DNA from: Labrenzia sp. CE80
GTDB taxonomy: Bacteria > Pseudomonadota > Alphaproteobacteria > Rhizobiales > Stappiaceae
Assembly (NCBI RefSeq): GCF_009650605.1
Contig: NZ_WAJT01000001.1
Span: forward strand, 1,612,001-1,676,000
Length of the DNA: 64,000 bases
Direction: 5' to 3'
Shown here: positions 32,297 through 40,614 of the stretch, piece by piece
Numbering within the stretch: position 1 is the first letter of the stretch
How the letters are laid out: every line of letters starts with the position of its first letter
The notes under the pieces: model-generated
The model's input: only the letters and a program-made list of their open reading frames with translations
The model's database searches: none
What the model was told of the DNA's origin: nothing
Made by a program: the position numbers and the translations under genes

Positions 32297-34438
32297 ATGA
32301 TCAAGCCGACCCAAGACTTGCGGCCAAATTTAATCGGTAGGCTTGCTGCTCTGAGCATGACACTGCTCATCATGACGGGTGCATCTCCGGTTTTCGCACA
32401 AACGGGCAAGGACGCTGAGGCACCAGGTCAAGCAACCTCTTCTGAAACCACGTCCAATGCCGCCGCAAACCTGTTGACCGGTTGGTTTGAAGACCTTGAT
32501 GCCAGCGACGCGTTTTCGGCAAGCTACTCGGCCGTCCTCCCCGGCGACCGAAACCGCTCCGCAGTGATCAAGGACGGTGTGCTGAGCTATGAACTTCCGA
32601 GCGACAGCTTCTTCGGTGCAGGTGATCTGAAACTGAGCCTCCGCTTCGATGAGATCAATTTTGATGGCCTTCGCCTCATGGGCGAGAAGGTGCATGCGAG
32701 TGCAATCGAGGTGCCTGGCTCACTGGATATTTCCATTTCGTTCGAACCGGAAAGATCAGACAGCCCTGAAGATATTGCGGCGCCAGCGAACACTGGCAGC
32801 ACCATGGAGATCAGCTATGAAGATCTCCTCATGGAAGGCCTCTCTCTCCCCGCTTCCCTGCCGGACGCGCAGTCTATCAGTGGGCCGTCAGCGCTTGTCC
32901 TCTCCTATCTAACCGCGTTGCGCGACGTGAAGATCGCGCGTGCCTTTGCAACACAGGCCACAGCAACTAACCGCTTCGATACCGGCGAGATGAGTTCGGC
33001 GCTTTATGAAGACATCGTCTTGATCGCCCTTGAAGATGGACGTGTCGCGGAACAGAGCGTCGGGAAAATTCGCACGATCGAGGAGATCACGCCGGACAAC
33101 GTCCAGTCTCCGATCACCAATATGGAGCTGACTGCTTATGACTTTGTTCTGCATGGTCTCGACATGGTCCCTCTTATCGCGCTCTTGGGTGGACCTGTGG
33201 ACGCCGATCGAACAGTTCTGCTCGACCGCGAGGAATTGTCTAGCATCCAATTTTCGACAGAGGGCGTGTCGGGAACCATCAGCAATATCCTGATCGAGGA
33301 CATCGATCTCCTCAGCCTGGAACCACTGTCAATCTTCCCACTTCTGGACCAGGAGGCCGCCGGCGAGCCAGTGGCTGAACGTGAACTCGCCGCCGCGGCA
33401 ATGGAAGCCATCGGCGTCTTCTCTCTTGGCCGTTTCCAGATAGATGAGCTCGAGGTGGAGGCCGAAGAAGGCAAGGGATCGATCCGCCGGATCCTGACCA
33501 GTCAAATCAGTGGCGCAGGGGCACGGGAGCTCTCCGTGGATGGCGTGGACATCGAAGTGGTAGACGGAGGCAGCGCCTATATCGCACACGCAGGGCTAAG
33601 CCGGCTGGCTTTTCCGCCCTTCGCCGCGCTGCTGGCTCTCGACGATACCGCTGAACCGACCCCGAGCCAGATCCGGGAAGCGCTTCCCACCGTCGGAAAG
33701 GTCCTGCTGAGTGATCTCGACCTGAACATCGGATCTGCCGCGCCCGGTCCGTCAGACTCAACAGGAGACATCTGGTTTCAACTGGACCTTCTTGAACTCT
33801 TGCAGGGCGGATTTGTCTCAAACATCCCGACCAGAACTTCCTTGATCGTCGATGGCATCGGCATGCCGACAAGTCTTTTGGACAATCCAGCGCTTGAAAC
33901 CATGCTGGAAAAGCTCAACCTCAGCGAAGTCGAGATCAATCATGCTCTGTCCTTTGCCTGGAATCCGGATACAAAGGACCTCATTCTAAGGAACGTATCC
34001 CTGCAGCTGCTCGACGGCGGCAATGCGTCTCTTTCGCTTGTGCTCGGCAATGTTCCACCTACCCTTTTCACAAGACCTGAACTTGCCCAGATTGCTCTCG
34101 CATCCGCGACGTTCAAGTCGGGACATCTGAGACTTGAAAGCGCGGACCTCGTCGCCGCTTTCATTTCTGATGAGGCAGCGAAAAACAACCTTTCAGAAGA
34201 ACAGCTTGCCGAAGGTTTGGTCGAAACACTTCGCGGCGAGCTCGGGACCTTGTCGGACACTCAATTCGGCGCAGAGCTGATTGCAGCGGTCCGGAACTTT
34301 CTCGCAGATCCTGACGAGTTGATCATCGACCTGACGCCGGCGGAACCGGTGCCCATGACCGAATTGCTCGGCCTGGCGGTGACGAATCCGGACAAGATCC
34401 CTGAGCGCCTCGGAGCCCGGGTCATAGCGACACAGTAG
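32297..34438 (+). CDS. Exported protein, larger member of a tandem paralog pair
   Basis: A 713-residue protein with a signal peptide ending SPVFA near residue 34. It has repeated strand patterns of the same type as the preceding protein (SYELPSDSFFGAGDLKLSLRF, VEINHALSFAWNPDTKDLI), and its C-terminal 170 residues align with the upstream paralog, including DELIIDLTPAEPVPMTELLG. It is nearly twice as long, as if the repeated part had been duplicated. A good RBS (gggagg) precedes ATG 32297. I do not recognise a named family; an envelope or lipid-handling role is only a guess from the beta-rich exported form. Confidence 0.7.
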   Translation: MIKPTQDLRPNLIGRLAALSMTLLIMTGASPVFAQTGKDAEAPGQATSSETTSNAAANLLTGWFEDLDASDAFSASYSAVLPGDRNRSAVIKDGVLSYELPSDSFFGAGDLKLSLRFDEINFDGLRLMGEKVHASAIEVPGSLDISISFEPERSDSPEDIAAPANTGSTMEISYEDLLMEGLSLPASLPDAQSISGPSALVLSYLTALRDVKIARAFATQATATNRFDTGEMSSALYEDIVLIALEDGRVAEQSVGKIRTIEEITPDNVQSPITNMELTAYDFVLHGLDMVPLIALLGGPVDADRTVLLDREELSSIQFSTEGVSGTISNILIEDIDLLSLEPLSIFPLLDQEAAGEPVAERELAAAAMEAIGVFSLGRFQIDELEVEAEEGKGSIRRILTSQISGAGARELSVDGVDIEVVDGGSAYIAHAGLSRLAFPPFAALLALDDTAEPTPSQIREALPTVGKVLLSDLDLNIGSAAPGPSDSTGDIWFQLDLLELLQGGFVSNIPTRTSLIVDGIGMPTSLLDNPALETMLEKLNLSEVEINHALSFAWNPDTKDLILRNVSLQLLDGGNASLSLVLGNVPPTLFTRPELAQIALASATFKSGHLRLESADLVAAFISDEAAKNNLSEEQLAEGLVETLRGELGTLSDTQFGAELIAAVRNFLADPDELIIDLTPAEPVPMTELLGLAVTNPDKIPERLGARVIATQ

Positions 34439-34454
34439 AGCTGAGCAGAAGCGT

Positions 34455-36260
34455 TTAAGGAGTTTCCTGCTTCGCCTGCTCCTGAAATTGCAGGTCGCAA
34501 AGACGGCGATAGATGCCGTCATGAGCATAGAGGCTCGCATGTGTACCGCTCTCGATTAGCTGCCCCTTGTCAAGGACGTGGATCTGATCGGCATGGCGCA
34601 CAGTCGACAGGCGATGTGCAATCACCAAGGTGGTCCGACCTTCCATCAGGCGGGTCAATGCTGTCTGCACCTTGGCCTCGGACTCTGCATCCAGGGCAGA
34701 GGTCGCCTCATCGAGCAGAAGGATTGGGGCATCGCGCAGCATCGCGCGTGCAATGGCAATACGCTGGCGCTGGCCTCCGGACAGATTTCCACCGCCTTCG
34801 CCCGCAGAAGCCTCATATCCACCTGGCAGGGACATGATGAACTCGTGGGCATTGGCGTCTTGGGCAGCCTGAATGATGTCTTCCTCTGACGCGTCCGGCC
34901 GTCCAACAGCGATATTCTCCCGCAGTGACCCGTCAAACAGGAAAGTGTCCTGGGTCACAAAGGCGATCTTCGCCCTCAATGAGGCAACGCGGACTGTCGA
35001 AATGTCCTGTCCATCGACCAGAACCTGACCTTCTCTCGGGTCATAAAACCTCTCTATCAGGCTGAATAACGTGGATTTCCCGGCGCCAGACGCCCCAACA
35101 AGAGCTGTTGTCTGAGCAGCTGCAGCTGTCAGGCTCAGCCCGTTGAGAGCCGCGCTCTCACCATAGGAGAAATGCACCTCATCGAACCGAATTTCGCCAC
35201 CAGAAACCTCAAGCGCTACCGCCACAGGGCTATCCTTGAGAACCGGATCATCGTCAATCAGCTCAAACATCAGCCGCACACCAACCAGGCTGTTATTGAG
35301 ATTGACGTGAAGCCGCGCCAAACGCTTTGCTGGATCATAGGCCAACAGAAGGGCCGTGATGAAAGCAAAGAAGGCGCCCGGATCCTGTCCGCGCTGAACG
35401 ACTGAAAATCCGCCATAAAGAATCACGCCGGCAACCGCGAACCCACCAAGCGTCTCCATCAGCGGAGATGTGCGGGCCGTCAAAGACGCAATTTTATTAG
35501 CCTGCTTTTCAACATCAGCAACAGCAACAGTCATCGCCTCGTCCATACGGCTTTCGGCACCAAAAGCCTTGACGATCCGCACGCCGAGCGCCGACTCCTG
35601 AACCACAGAAAGGATTCGTGCCGTCGACACGAACTGGGACTTGGCATGCTTGCGGACCCGCTTCACGAGAGCGGAGACTCCTATGACCGCCGGGGGCATC
35701 ACCAACAAAGCAAAGGATGACAGCACAGGATCCTGGACGATCATGACTGTGACCAGCCCGACAATCGTGAGAACGTCGCGACCAAGGGTCACCACAATCA
35801 TGTCGATTACGCTGCGGGCAGCCGCGGTATTGTGCTGCATGCGCGTGGCCAGCTCGCCAAGTGGCATCCGGTCGTGAAACGCCAGGTCCTGTTCCAAAAC
35901 ACGCGCGAACAGCCGGCGCTGGCAGTCCGCAACGATGGCGTTGCCGATCCGGCTGAGAATGACCGTCTGCCCATAAGTCGCGATGCCCTTGACGGTAAAA
36001 ATAATCATCACCGCAGCTGCTATCAGATAAATCATCTGCTGATCGCGGTTGATGAAGACCTCGTTGATCACATCTTTCATGATCCAAGCGCTGGCCGCAG
36101 TCGAGGCAGCGACAAGCGCCATGAAGACAAATGCAATTGCGTAACGCCGCGCATACTGGCGCGCGTTTTCTAAGACCAAACGCTTTATCAACTGCACGGA
36201 CCCGTCCGGGTCGTTCAATATCTGCCACCTGGCTGGATTAAGCAAAACTGCCTCTTTCAA
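34455..36260 (-). CDS. MsbA-like ABC exporter (fused membrane and ATPase domains)
   Basis: About 600 residues. Residues 40-330 hold six membrane helices of an ABC exporter; residues 370-590 hold the ATPase with Walker A VGASGAGKST, signature LSGGQRQR, Walker B ILLLDEATSALD and the switch IAHRLST. It would act as a homodimer, perhaps flipping lipids or exporting drugs; the substrate cannot be told. The open frame begins with TTG at 36260, immediately after the aspS terminator and with no ribosome site. A TTG at 36218 behind aggtgg, or a GTG about 20 bases later, may be the real start, so the N-terminus is uncertain by up to 25 residues. Confidence 0.87.
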   Translation of the reverse strand: MKEAVLLNPARWQILNDPDGSVQLIKRLVLENARQYARRYAIAFVFMALVAASTAASAWIMKDVINEVFINRDQQMIYLIAAAVMIIFTVKGIATYGQTVILSRIGNAIVADCQRRLFARVLEQDLAFHDRMPLGELATRMQHNTAAARSVIDMIVVTLGRDVLTIVGLVTVMIVQDPVLSSFALLVMPPAVIGVSALVKRVRKHAKSQFVSTARILSVVQESALGVRIVKAFGAESRMDEAMTVAVADVEKQANKIASLTARTSPLMETLGGFAVAGVILYGGFSVVQRGQDPGAFFAFITALLLAYDPAKRLARLHVNLNNSLVGVRLMFELIDDDPVLKDSPVAVALEVSGGEIRFDEVHFSYGESAALNGLSLTAAAAQTTALVGASGAGKSTLFSLIERFYDPREGQVLVDGQDISTVRVASLRAKIAFVTQDTFLFDGSLRENIAVGRPDASEEDIIQAAQDANAHEFIMSLPGGYEASAGEGGGNLSGGQRQRIAIARAMLRDAPILLLDEATSALDAESEAKVQTALTRLMEGRTTLVIAHRLSTVRHADQIHVLDKGQLIESGTHASLYAHDGIYRRLCDLQFQEQAKQETP

Positions 36261-36262
36261 GC

Positions 36263-36285
36263 AAAAGGGCCGGTTTCCCGGCCCT
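36263..36285 (-). terminator. Terminator of aspS
   Basis: Bases 36266-36273 (agggccgg) pair with 36278-36285 (ccggccct) around tttc; on the minus strand the stem is followed by tttt. It separates aspS from the ABC exporter gene. The remaining gap to the aspS stop (36286-36393) shows nothing else. Confidence 0.75.
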
Positions 36286-36393
36286 CGAGATATTCATCGG
36301 CCAAATCGTCTGACTTGCCCCATATAAGCGGATCGGCCTCGTGGCGCCAACTGTTCAGGCAGCTTTGTGCCCGTCAGCCATCCCTCATCACAC

Positions 36394-38337
36394 TCAGTTT
36401 TCAGGCAGGTTCAAACGCAGATGAAGCTCACGCAGCTGGGCCGCCTGCGGATCCGATGGTGCGTTCATCATCAGGTCTTCAGCCTTTTGGTTCATCGGGA
36501 ACATGATGACCTCACGGATGTTCGCCTCATTGGCCAGCAGCATGACAATCCGGTCAATCCCGGCCGCGCAACCGCCGTGGGGGGGCGCACCATACTGAAA
36601 GGCTGTGACCATGCCGCCGAAGCGCTTTTCAACTTCTTCCTTGCCATAGCCGGCAATCTCGAAAGCCTTGTACATGATCTCCGGCTTGTGGTTCCGGATC
36701 GCACCGGAGACCAGCTCGTGACCGTTACAGGCCAGATCGTACTGGTAGCCCAGGACTTCCAGGGGATCACCTTCAAGCGCTTCCATCCCGCCCTGAGGCA
36801 TGGAGAACGGGTTGTGCTCGAAATCGATCTCGCCGGTGTCCTCATCCTTTTCATAGATCGGGAAGTCGACAATCCAGGCGAACTCGAACTTGTCGAGATC
36901 TGTGAGACCCAGCTCTTCTCCGATGATGACACGGGCCTTGCCGGCAACGGTCTGGAAGGCCTTCGGCTTGCCGCCGAGGAAGAAGGCTGCGTCGCCCCCA
37001 CCTAAGTTCAATTGCTGTCGTAGTGCTTCAGTTCGCTCCAAACCGATGTTCTTGGCCAGAGGTCCTGCAGCTTCCCAATACAAACCGCCAGCTGGCTGTT
37101 GTGACTGTCCTTCGCGCACTCCATCTTGGCGCCAGAATTCAACACCGCTTTCATCATTCATCTCAAAATTCTGAGTGAACCATTTTTTCTGCGCAGCCGC
37201 GATTTTCGAAATCGGATGCTCTGCATTTTCTTTCGCCTCTGCAGGAATTTCGACCAAGCGCCAGAAGATATAGCCCATTCCCGGAAGGCCTTCGCCCTGG
37301 GCGAATTTGTTCATGCGGTCACAGAACTTGCGGCTGCCACCTGTAGGCGCAGGGATCGCACGCACTTCCGTGCCTTCCTGCTTGAGAAGGTTTGCGAAGA
37401 TCGCAAAGCCGGAATCTTCGAAGTGCTCGGAAACGACCTGCATCTTGATCGGGTTGCGCAGATCCGGTTTGTCGCTGCCGTACCAGAGCGCCGCATCCTT
37501 ATAGGAGATTTGCGGCCAGTTCCGATTGACAGGACGGCCGCCACCGAATTTTTCGAAACAACCAGCCAGCACGGGCTCGATGGTGTCGAAAACATCCTGC
37601 TGGGTGACGTAGGACATCTCGAGATCGAGCTGGTAGAAGTCGGTTGGCGAGCGGTCGGCCCGTGGGTCTTCATCTCGGAAGCAGGGCGCGATCTGGAAAT
37701 ACTTGTCGAAGCCCGACACCATGATCAGCTGCTTGAACTGCTGGGGCGCCTGCGGAAGAGCGTAAAACTTGCCTGGATGCAGACGGGACGGCACGAGGAA
37801 ATCTCTTGCACCTTCAGGCGACGACGCCGTGATGATCGGCGTCTGGAATTCGTTGAAGCCGATGCCCCACATACGCTGACGCAGATCCGCAACCACATTG
37901 GAGCGCAGCATGATGTTGTTGTGTAGCTTCTCGCGCCGCAGATCCAGGTAGCGGTACTTCAGACGGACTTCTTCAGGATAGTCCAGATCGCCAAAGACCG
38001 GCAGCGGCAGCTCTTTCGCCGCGCCAAGCACTTCCATGTCCCGAATGAAGATCTCGACTTCGCCGGTGCCAATGTCCGGGTTAATGGTTTCGTCCGTGCG
38101 CTTTTTCACATCGCCGTCGATGCGAATGCACCACTCCGAACGGACTGTTTCAGCGAGCTTGAAAGCCTTGGAATCAGGATCGATCACACACTGCGTGACA
38201 CCGTAGTGGTCACGCAAATCGATGAAGAGCAGGCCTCCGTGATCGCGGACGCGGTGGACCCAACCGGACAGGCGAGTGGTTTCGCCGACATGGGTTGCGC
38301 GCAAGTCGCCGCACGTGTGACTACGGTAGGGATGCAT
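36394..38337 (-). CDS. aspS: Aspartyl-tRNA synthetase
   Basis: A 647-residue class II synthetase. The start is ATG 38337 behind gagga, giving the usual MHPYRSHTCGDL beginning. The order is the anticodon-binding OB fold (about residues 15-105), catalytic motif 2 (FRDEDPRADRSPTDFYQLDLEMS, about 220-242), a bacterial GAD insertion (about 295-440) and motif 3 (GAPPHGGCAAGIDRIVML). Rhizobial AspRS are about 50-60 residues shorter; the surplus is a block at about residues 361-420, inside the GAD domain between GYIFWR and AAGPLAKNIG. It charges tRNA-Asp. The adjacent rnd gene is a common neighbour in this group. Confidence 0.95.
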   Translation of the reverse strand: MHPYRSHTCGDLRATHVGETTRLSGWVHRVRDHGGLLFIDLRDHYGVTQCVIDPDSKAFKLAETVRSEWCIRIDGDVKKRTDETINPDIGTGEVEIFIRDMEVLGAAKELPLPVFGDLDYPEEVRLKYRYLDLRREKLHNNIMLRSNVVADLRQRMWGIGFNEFQTPIITASSPEGARDFLVPSRLHPGKFYALPQAPQQFKQLIMVSGFDKYFQIAPCFRDEDPRADRSPTDFYQLDLEMSYVTQQDVFDTIEPVLAGCFEKFGGGRPVNRNWPQISYKDAALWYGSDKPDLRNPIKMQVVSEHFEDSGFAIFANLLKQEGTEVRAIPAPTGGSRKFCDRMNKFAQGEGLPGMGYIFWRLVEIPAEAKENAEHPISKIAAAQKKWFTQNFEMNDESGVEFWRQDGVREGQSQQPAGGLYWEAAGPLAKNIGLERTEALRQQLNLGGGDAAFFLGGKPKAFQTVAGKARVIIGEELGLTDLDKFEFAWIVDFPIYEKDEDTGEIDFEHNPFSMPQGGMEALEGDPLEVLGYQYDLACNGHELVSGAIRNHKPEIMYKAFEIAGYGKEEVEKRFGGMVTAFQYGAPPHGGCAAGIDRIVMLLANEANIREVIMFPMNQKAEDLMMNAPSDPQAAQLRELHLRLNLPEN

Positions 38338-38510
38338 GAATTCCTCGACAGTTTCAAAAGCCAATGGGATCTTGTCGCCTCTGCCGGATGGCAGGCTACG
38401 TCGGCTGGAAAAGCCACGTCAGCGGGGCAAAGTCAAGGGACTGAGCCATAAACGGCAAGCTTATTGACCGCTTGGGTAAAGATAGGCCGACCTGATCGAG
38501 CGGGGCCGAA

Positions 38511-39137
38511 TTAATCCAGCGCCTGCAGCAATGGATGCCATTGGCTCCGGACATCCGCAGAAGCTGTGTCCTTGTAGTCAAAAATGCCGCTCCCACGGGC
38601 TGCTTCACGTGCGTAAATAACGCGATCGGCAATGCGGCACAGGACTGGATACCCTTTTTCAGACAGGATCTCTTCAAGATCACCAAGCTGAGTCGAGCGA
38701 CGATTGACCCGATTGGCGACCACATGGATGTCCGCCTTGCCCTTGCGCACCCGCTTCACCTCGGAGATGCCATCCAAAAACTTCAAGGTCGCATCCCAAT
38801 CAAAGACGGAGGGCAAGACAGGCACCACGATGTCACTCGCTTCCGCGATCAGGGACTTGGCCAACTCACTCCGTAGTCCACCCGGTCCATCGATGATGAT
38901 CACATCGAGATCCCTGCCCTTGTCTTCGCCGATGTTTTCCGCTTTGGCCCAGTTGAGCGCCTTGATCGGTGCCAAGGACTTGCTGCGACGCTTGACCCAT
39001 TCGAGAGATGACTTCTGTCGATCCGCGTCGGCCAGCGCCACATCTGCGCCGCGTACAGCTAGGGAAACCGCGAGGTTCGTCGCCAGAGTGGTCTTTCCGC
39101 AGCCCCCCTTGGAGTTGACAACCAGTATCTTACGCAT
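38511..39137 (-). CDS. Orphan ParA/MinD-like ATPase
   Basis: A 208-residue P-loop ATPase. The deviant Walker A KGGCGKTTLATNLA lies at about residues 10-23, the Walker A' region holds ALADADRQKSSLEW, and Walker B is VIIIDGPGG. No ParB gene or parS-like site lies nearby, so this is a stand-alone member. Orphan ParA proteins of this size in alphaproteobacteria place protein clusters or act in cell-pole or envelope organisation; the cargo here is unknown. It lies between aspS and rnd and is divergent from rnd. Confidence 0.8.
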   Translation of the reverse strand: MRKILVVNSKGGCGKTTLATNLAVSLAVRGADVALADADRQKSSLEWVKRRSKSLAPIKALNWAKAENIGEDKGRDLDVIIIDGPGGLRSELAKSLIAEASDIVVPVLPSVFDWDATLKFLDGISEVKRVRKGKADIHVVANRVNRRSTQLGDLEEILSEKGYPVLCRIADRVIYAREAARGSGIFDYKDTASADVRSQWHPLLQALD

Positions 39138-39362
39138 ATGCCAGTTCCCTCTTTTCCCAGTCCGCTTCGAGCTGCCCCCAAACCTCAGTCGCCCTCAGAT
39201 GGCTGGCCCGTCAGCGCTAATTCGCCTGTCGCCTTCGTGCAACAGTTCCTGTGCAGAGCTACAATAAGCGCACTTATTGCGCCCTCACAACCAAAGACCA
39301 AGCCTTCCTCCGCGATTTCGTGGCGACAAAGTGGCGAGACTGCGATATAGCTCCCGATCACC

Positions 39363-40538
39363 ATGCATGTGATTACGAATACAACAGAACTCGCCAACGC
39401 TTGCGAGCGCCTCGCCGCCCACGACTATGTCACGGTCGACACGGAATTTTTGCGAGAAACGACTTTCTGGCCGAAACTTTGCGTCATTCAGATGGCTGGT
39501 CCGGACATGGCCTTCATTGTGGACGCCCTTGCGGACGGATTGGATCTTGAACCGTTCTTCGCGCTTATGCGCGACGAGAGCGTGACAAAGGTGTTTCATG
39601 CCGCGCGCCAGGACATTGAGATCGTCTTTAAGCTGGGCGGTCTGATACCCGCGCCTCTTTTTGACACGCAGGTTGCGGCAATGGTCTGCGGCTTCGGCGA
39701 CTCGATTTCCTATGACCAGCTGATCTACAAGGTCACAGGCGCACGAATCGACAAATCCTCACGCTTTACCGATTGGGCGCGCCGCCCACTGACCCAGAAG
39801 CAGCTGGACTACGCGCTGGCCGACGTCACACACCTGCGCGATGCCTATCAGTTCCTGAAGGCAAACCTGGCTGAGCAGAACCGCAGCCATTGGGTCGAGG
39901 ACGAGATGAAAATTCTCACCTCGGAGGGCACCTATCATACGGAGCCCGCCAATGCTTGGCAGCGGCTAAAGATGCGGGTGCGCAAGCCTATCGAGCTTGC
40001 CGTCATGATGGAAGTCGCCGCCTGGCGCGAGAGCGAAGCTCAAGGGCGCGACGTACCGCGCAGTAGAGTGCTAAAAGACGACGCCATCTATGAGGTCGCT
40101 GCTCAGCAGCCGCAAACAGCGGAGGCTCTCGGCCGCCTGCGGACAATTCCCCGTGGCTTCGAACGGTCAAAATCGGCAGATGAAATCCTCAAGGCCGTCA
40201 AACGGGCTATGGCCATTCCGCGGGACAAGCTGCCGAAGCTCCCCAAAGGCCGCCAGGCGCCTGACGGATCTGCCGCAGCTGTCGACCTCCTCAAGGTTCT
40301 GCTGAAACTCGTCAGCGAGGCCCATGGTGTTGCATCTAAAGTGATCGCCACGGTTGATGACCTTGAAAAGATCGCTGCCGACGATCATGCAGATGTTGCT
40401 GCCATGAAGGGCTGGCGCCTGGAACTCTTCGGAGAAACAGCGCTGAAGCTGAAACGCGGCGAAGTGGCTCTGGCCTTCCGCGACCGTCAGATCGTTGCGA
40501 TCGATCAGCAGCCAGAAAACGCAGAAGCGGCGGAGTAG
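39363..40538 (+). CDS. rnd: Ribonuclease D
   Basis: A 391-residue DEDD exonuclease. ExoI holds VDTEFLRETTF (about residues 20-30, Asp and Glu), ExoII FHAARQDIEIVF (about 78-90, Asp) and ExoIII YALADVTHLRDAY (about 155-167, Tyr/Asp). A C-terminal HRDC helical domain follows from about residue 210. It trims tRNA and other stable RNA 3' ends. It is divergent from the ParA gene and convergent with ppx across a terminator. Confidence 0.92.
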   Translation: MHVITNTTELANACERLAAHDYVTVDTEFLRETTFWPKLCVIQMAGPDMAFIVDALADGLDLEPFFALMRDESVTKVFHAARQDIEIVFKLGGLIPAPLFDTQVAAMVCGFGDSISYDQLIYKVTGARIDKSSRFTDWARRPLTQKQLDYALADVTHLRDAYQFLKANLAEQNRSHWVEDEMKILTSEGTYHTEPANAWQRLKMRVRKPIELAVMMEVAAWRESEAQGRDVPRSRVLKDDAIYEVAAQQPQTAEALGRLRTIPRGFERSKSADEILKAVKRAMAIPRDKLPKLPKGRQAPDGSAAAVDLLKVLLKLVSEAHGVASKVIATVDDLEKIAADDHADVAAMKGWRLELFGETALKLKRGEVALAFRDRQIVAIDQQPENAEAAE

Positions 40539-40560
40539 CACTTTCCAACAGCTGAAACGA

Positions 40561-40589
40561 AAAACGCGCCTTATGGCGCGTTTTTTTTG
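40561..40589. terminator. Bidirectional terminator between rnd and ppx
   Basis: Bases 40561-40571 (aaaaacgcgcc) pair with 40576-40586 (ggcgcgttttt) around ttat, with further T after. A strong stem with A and T flanks, able to stop both convergent transcripts. Confidence 0.9.
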
Positions 40590-40614
40590 TGACCTGGCAT
40601 CACCTACATGTTGA

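Noticed and set aside
38440..38510. Possible tRNA between aspS and the ParA gene
   Set aside because: No acceptor stem or T-loop consensus could be found in the gap.
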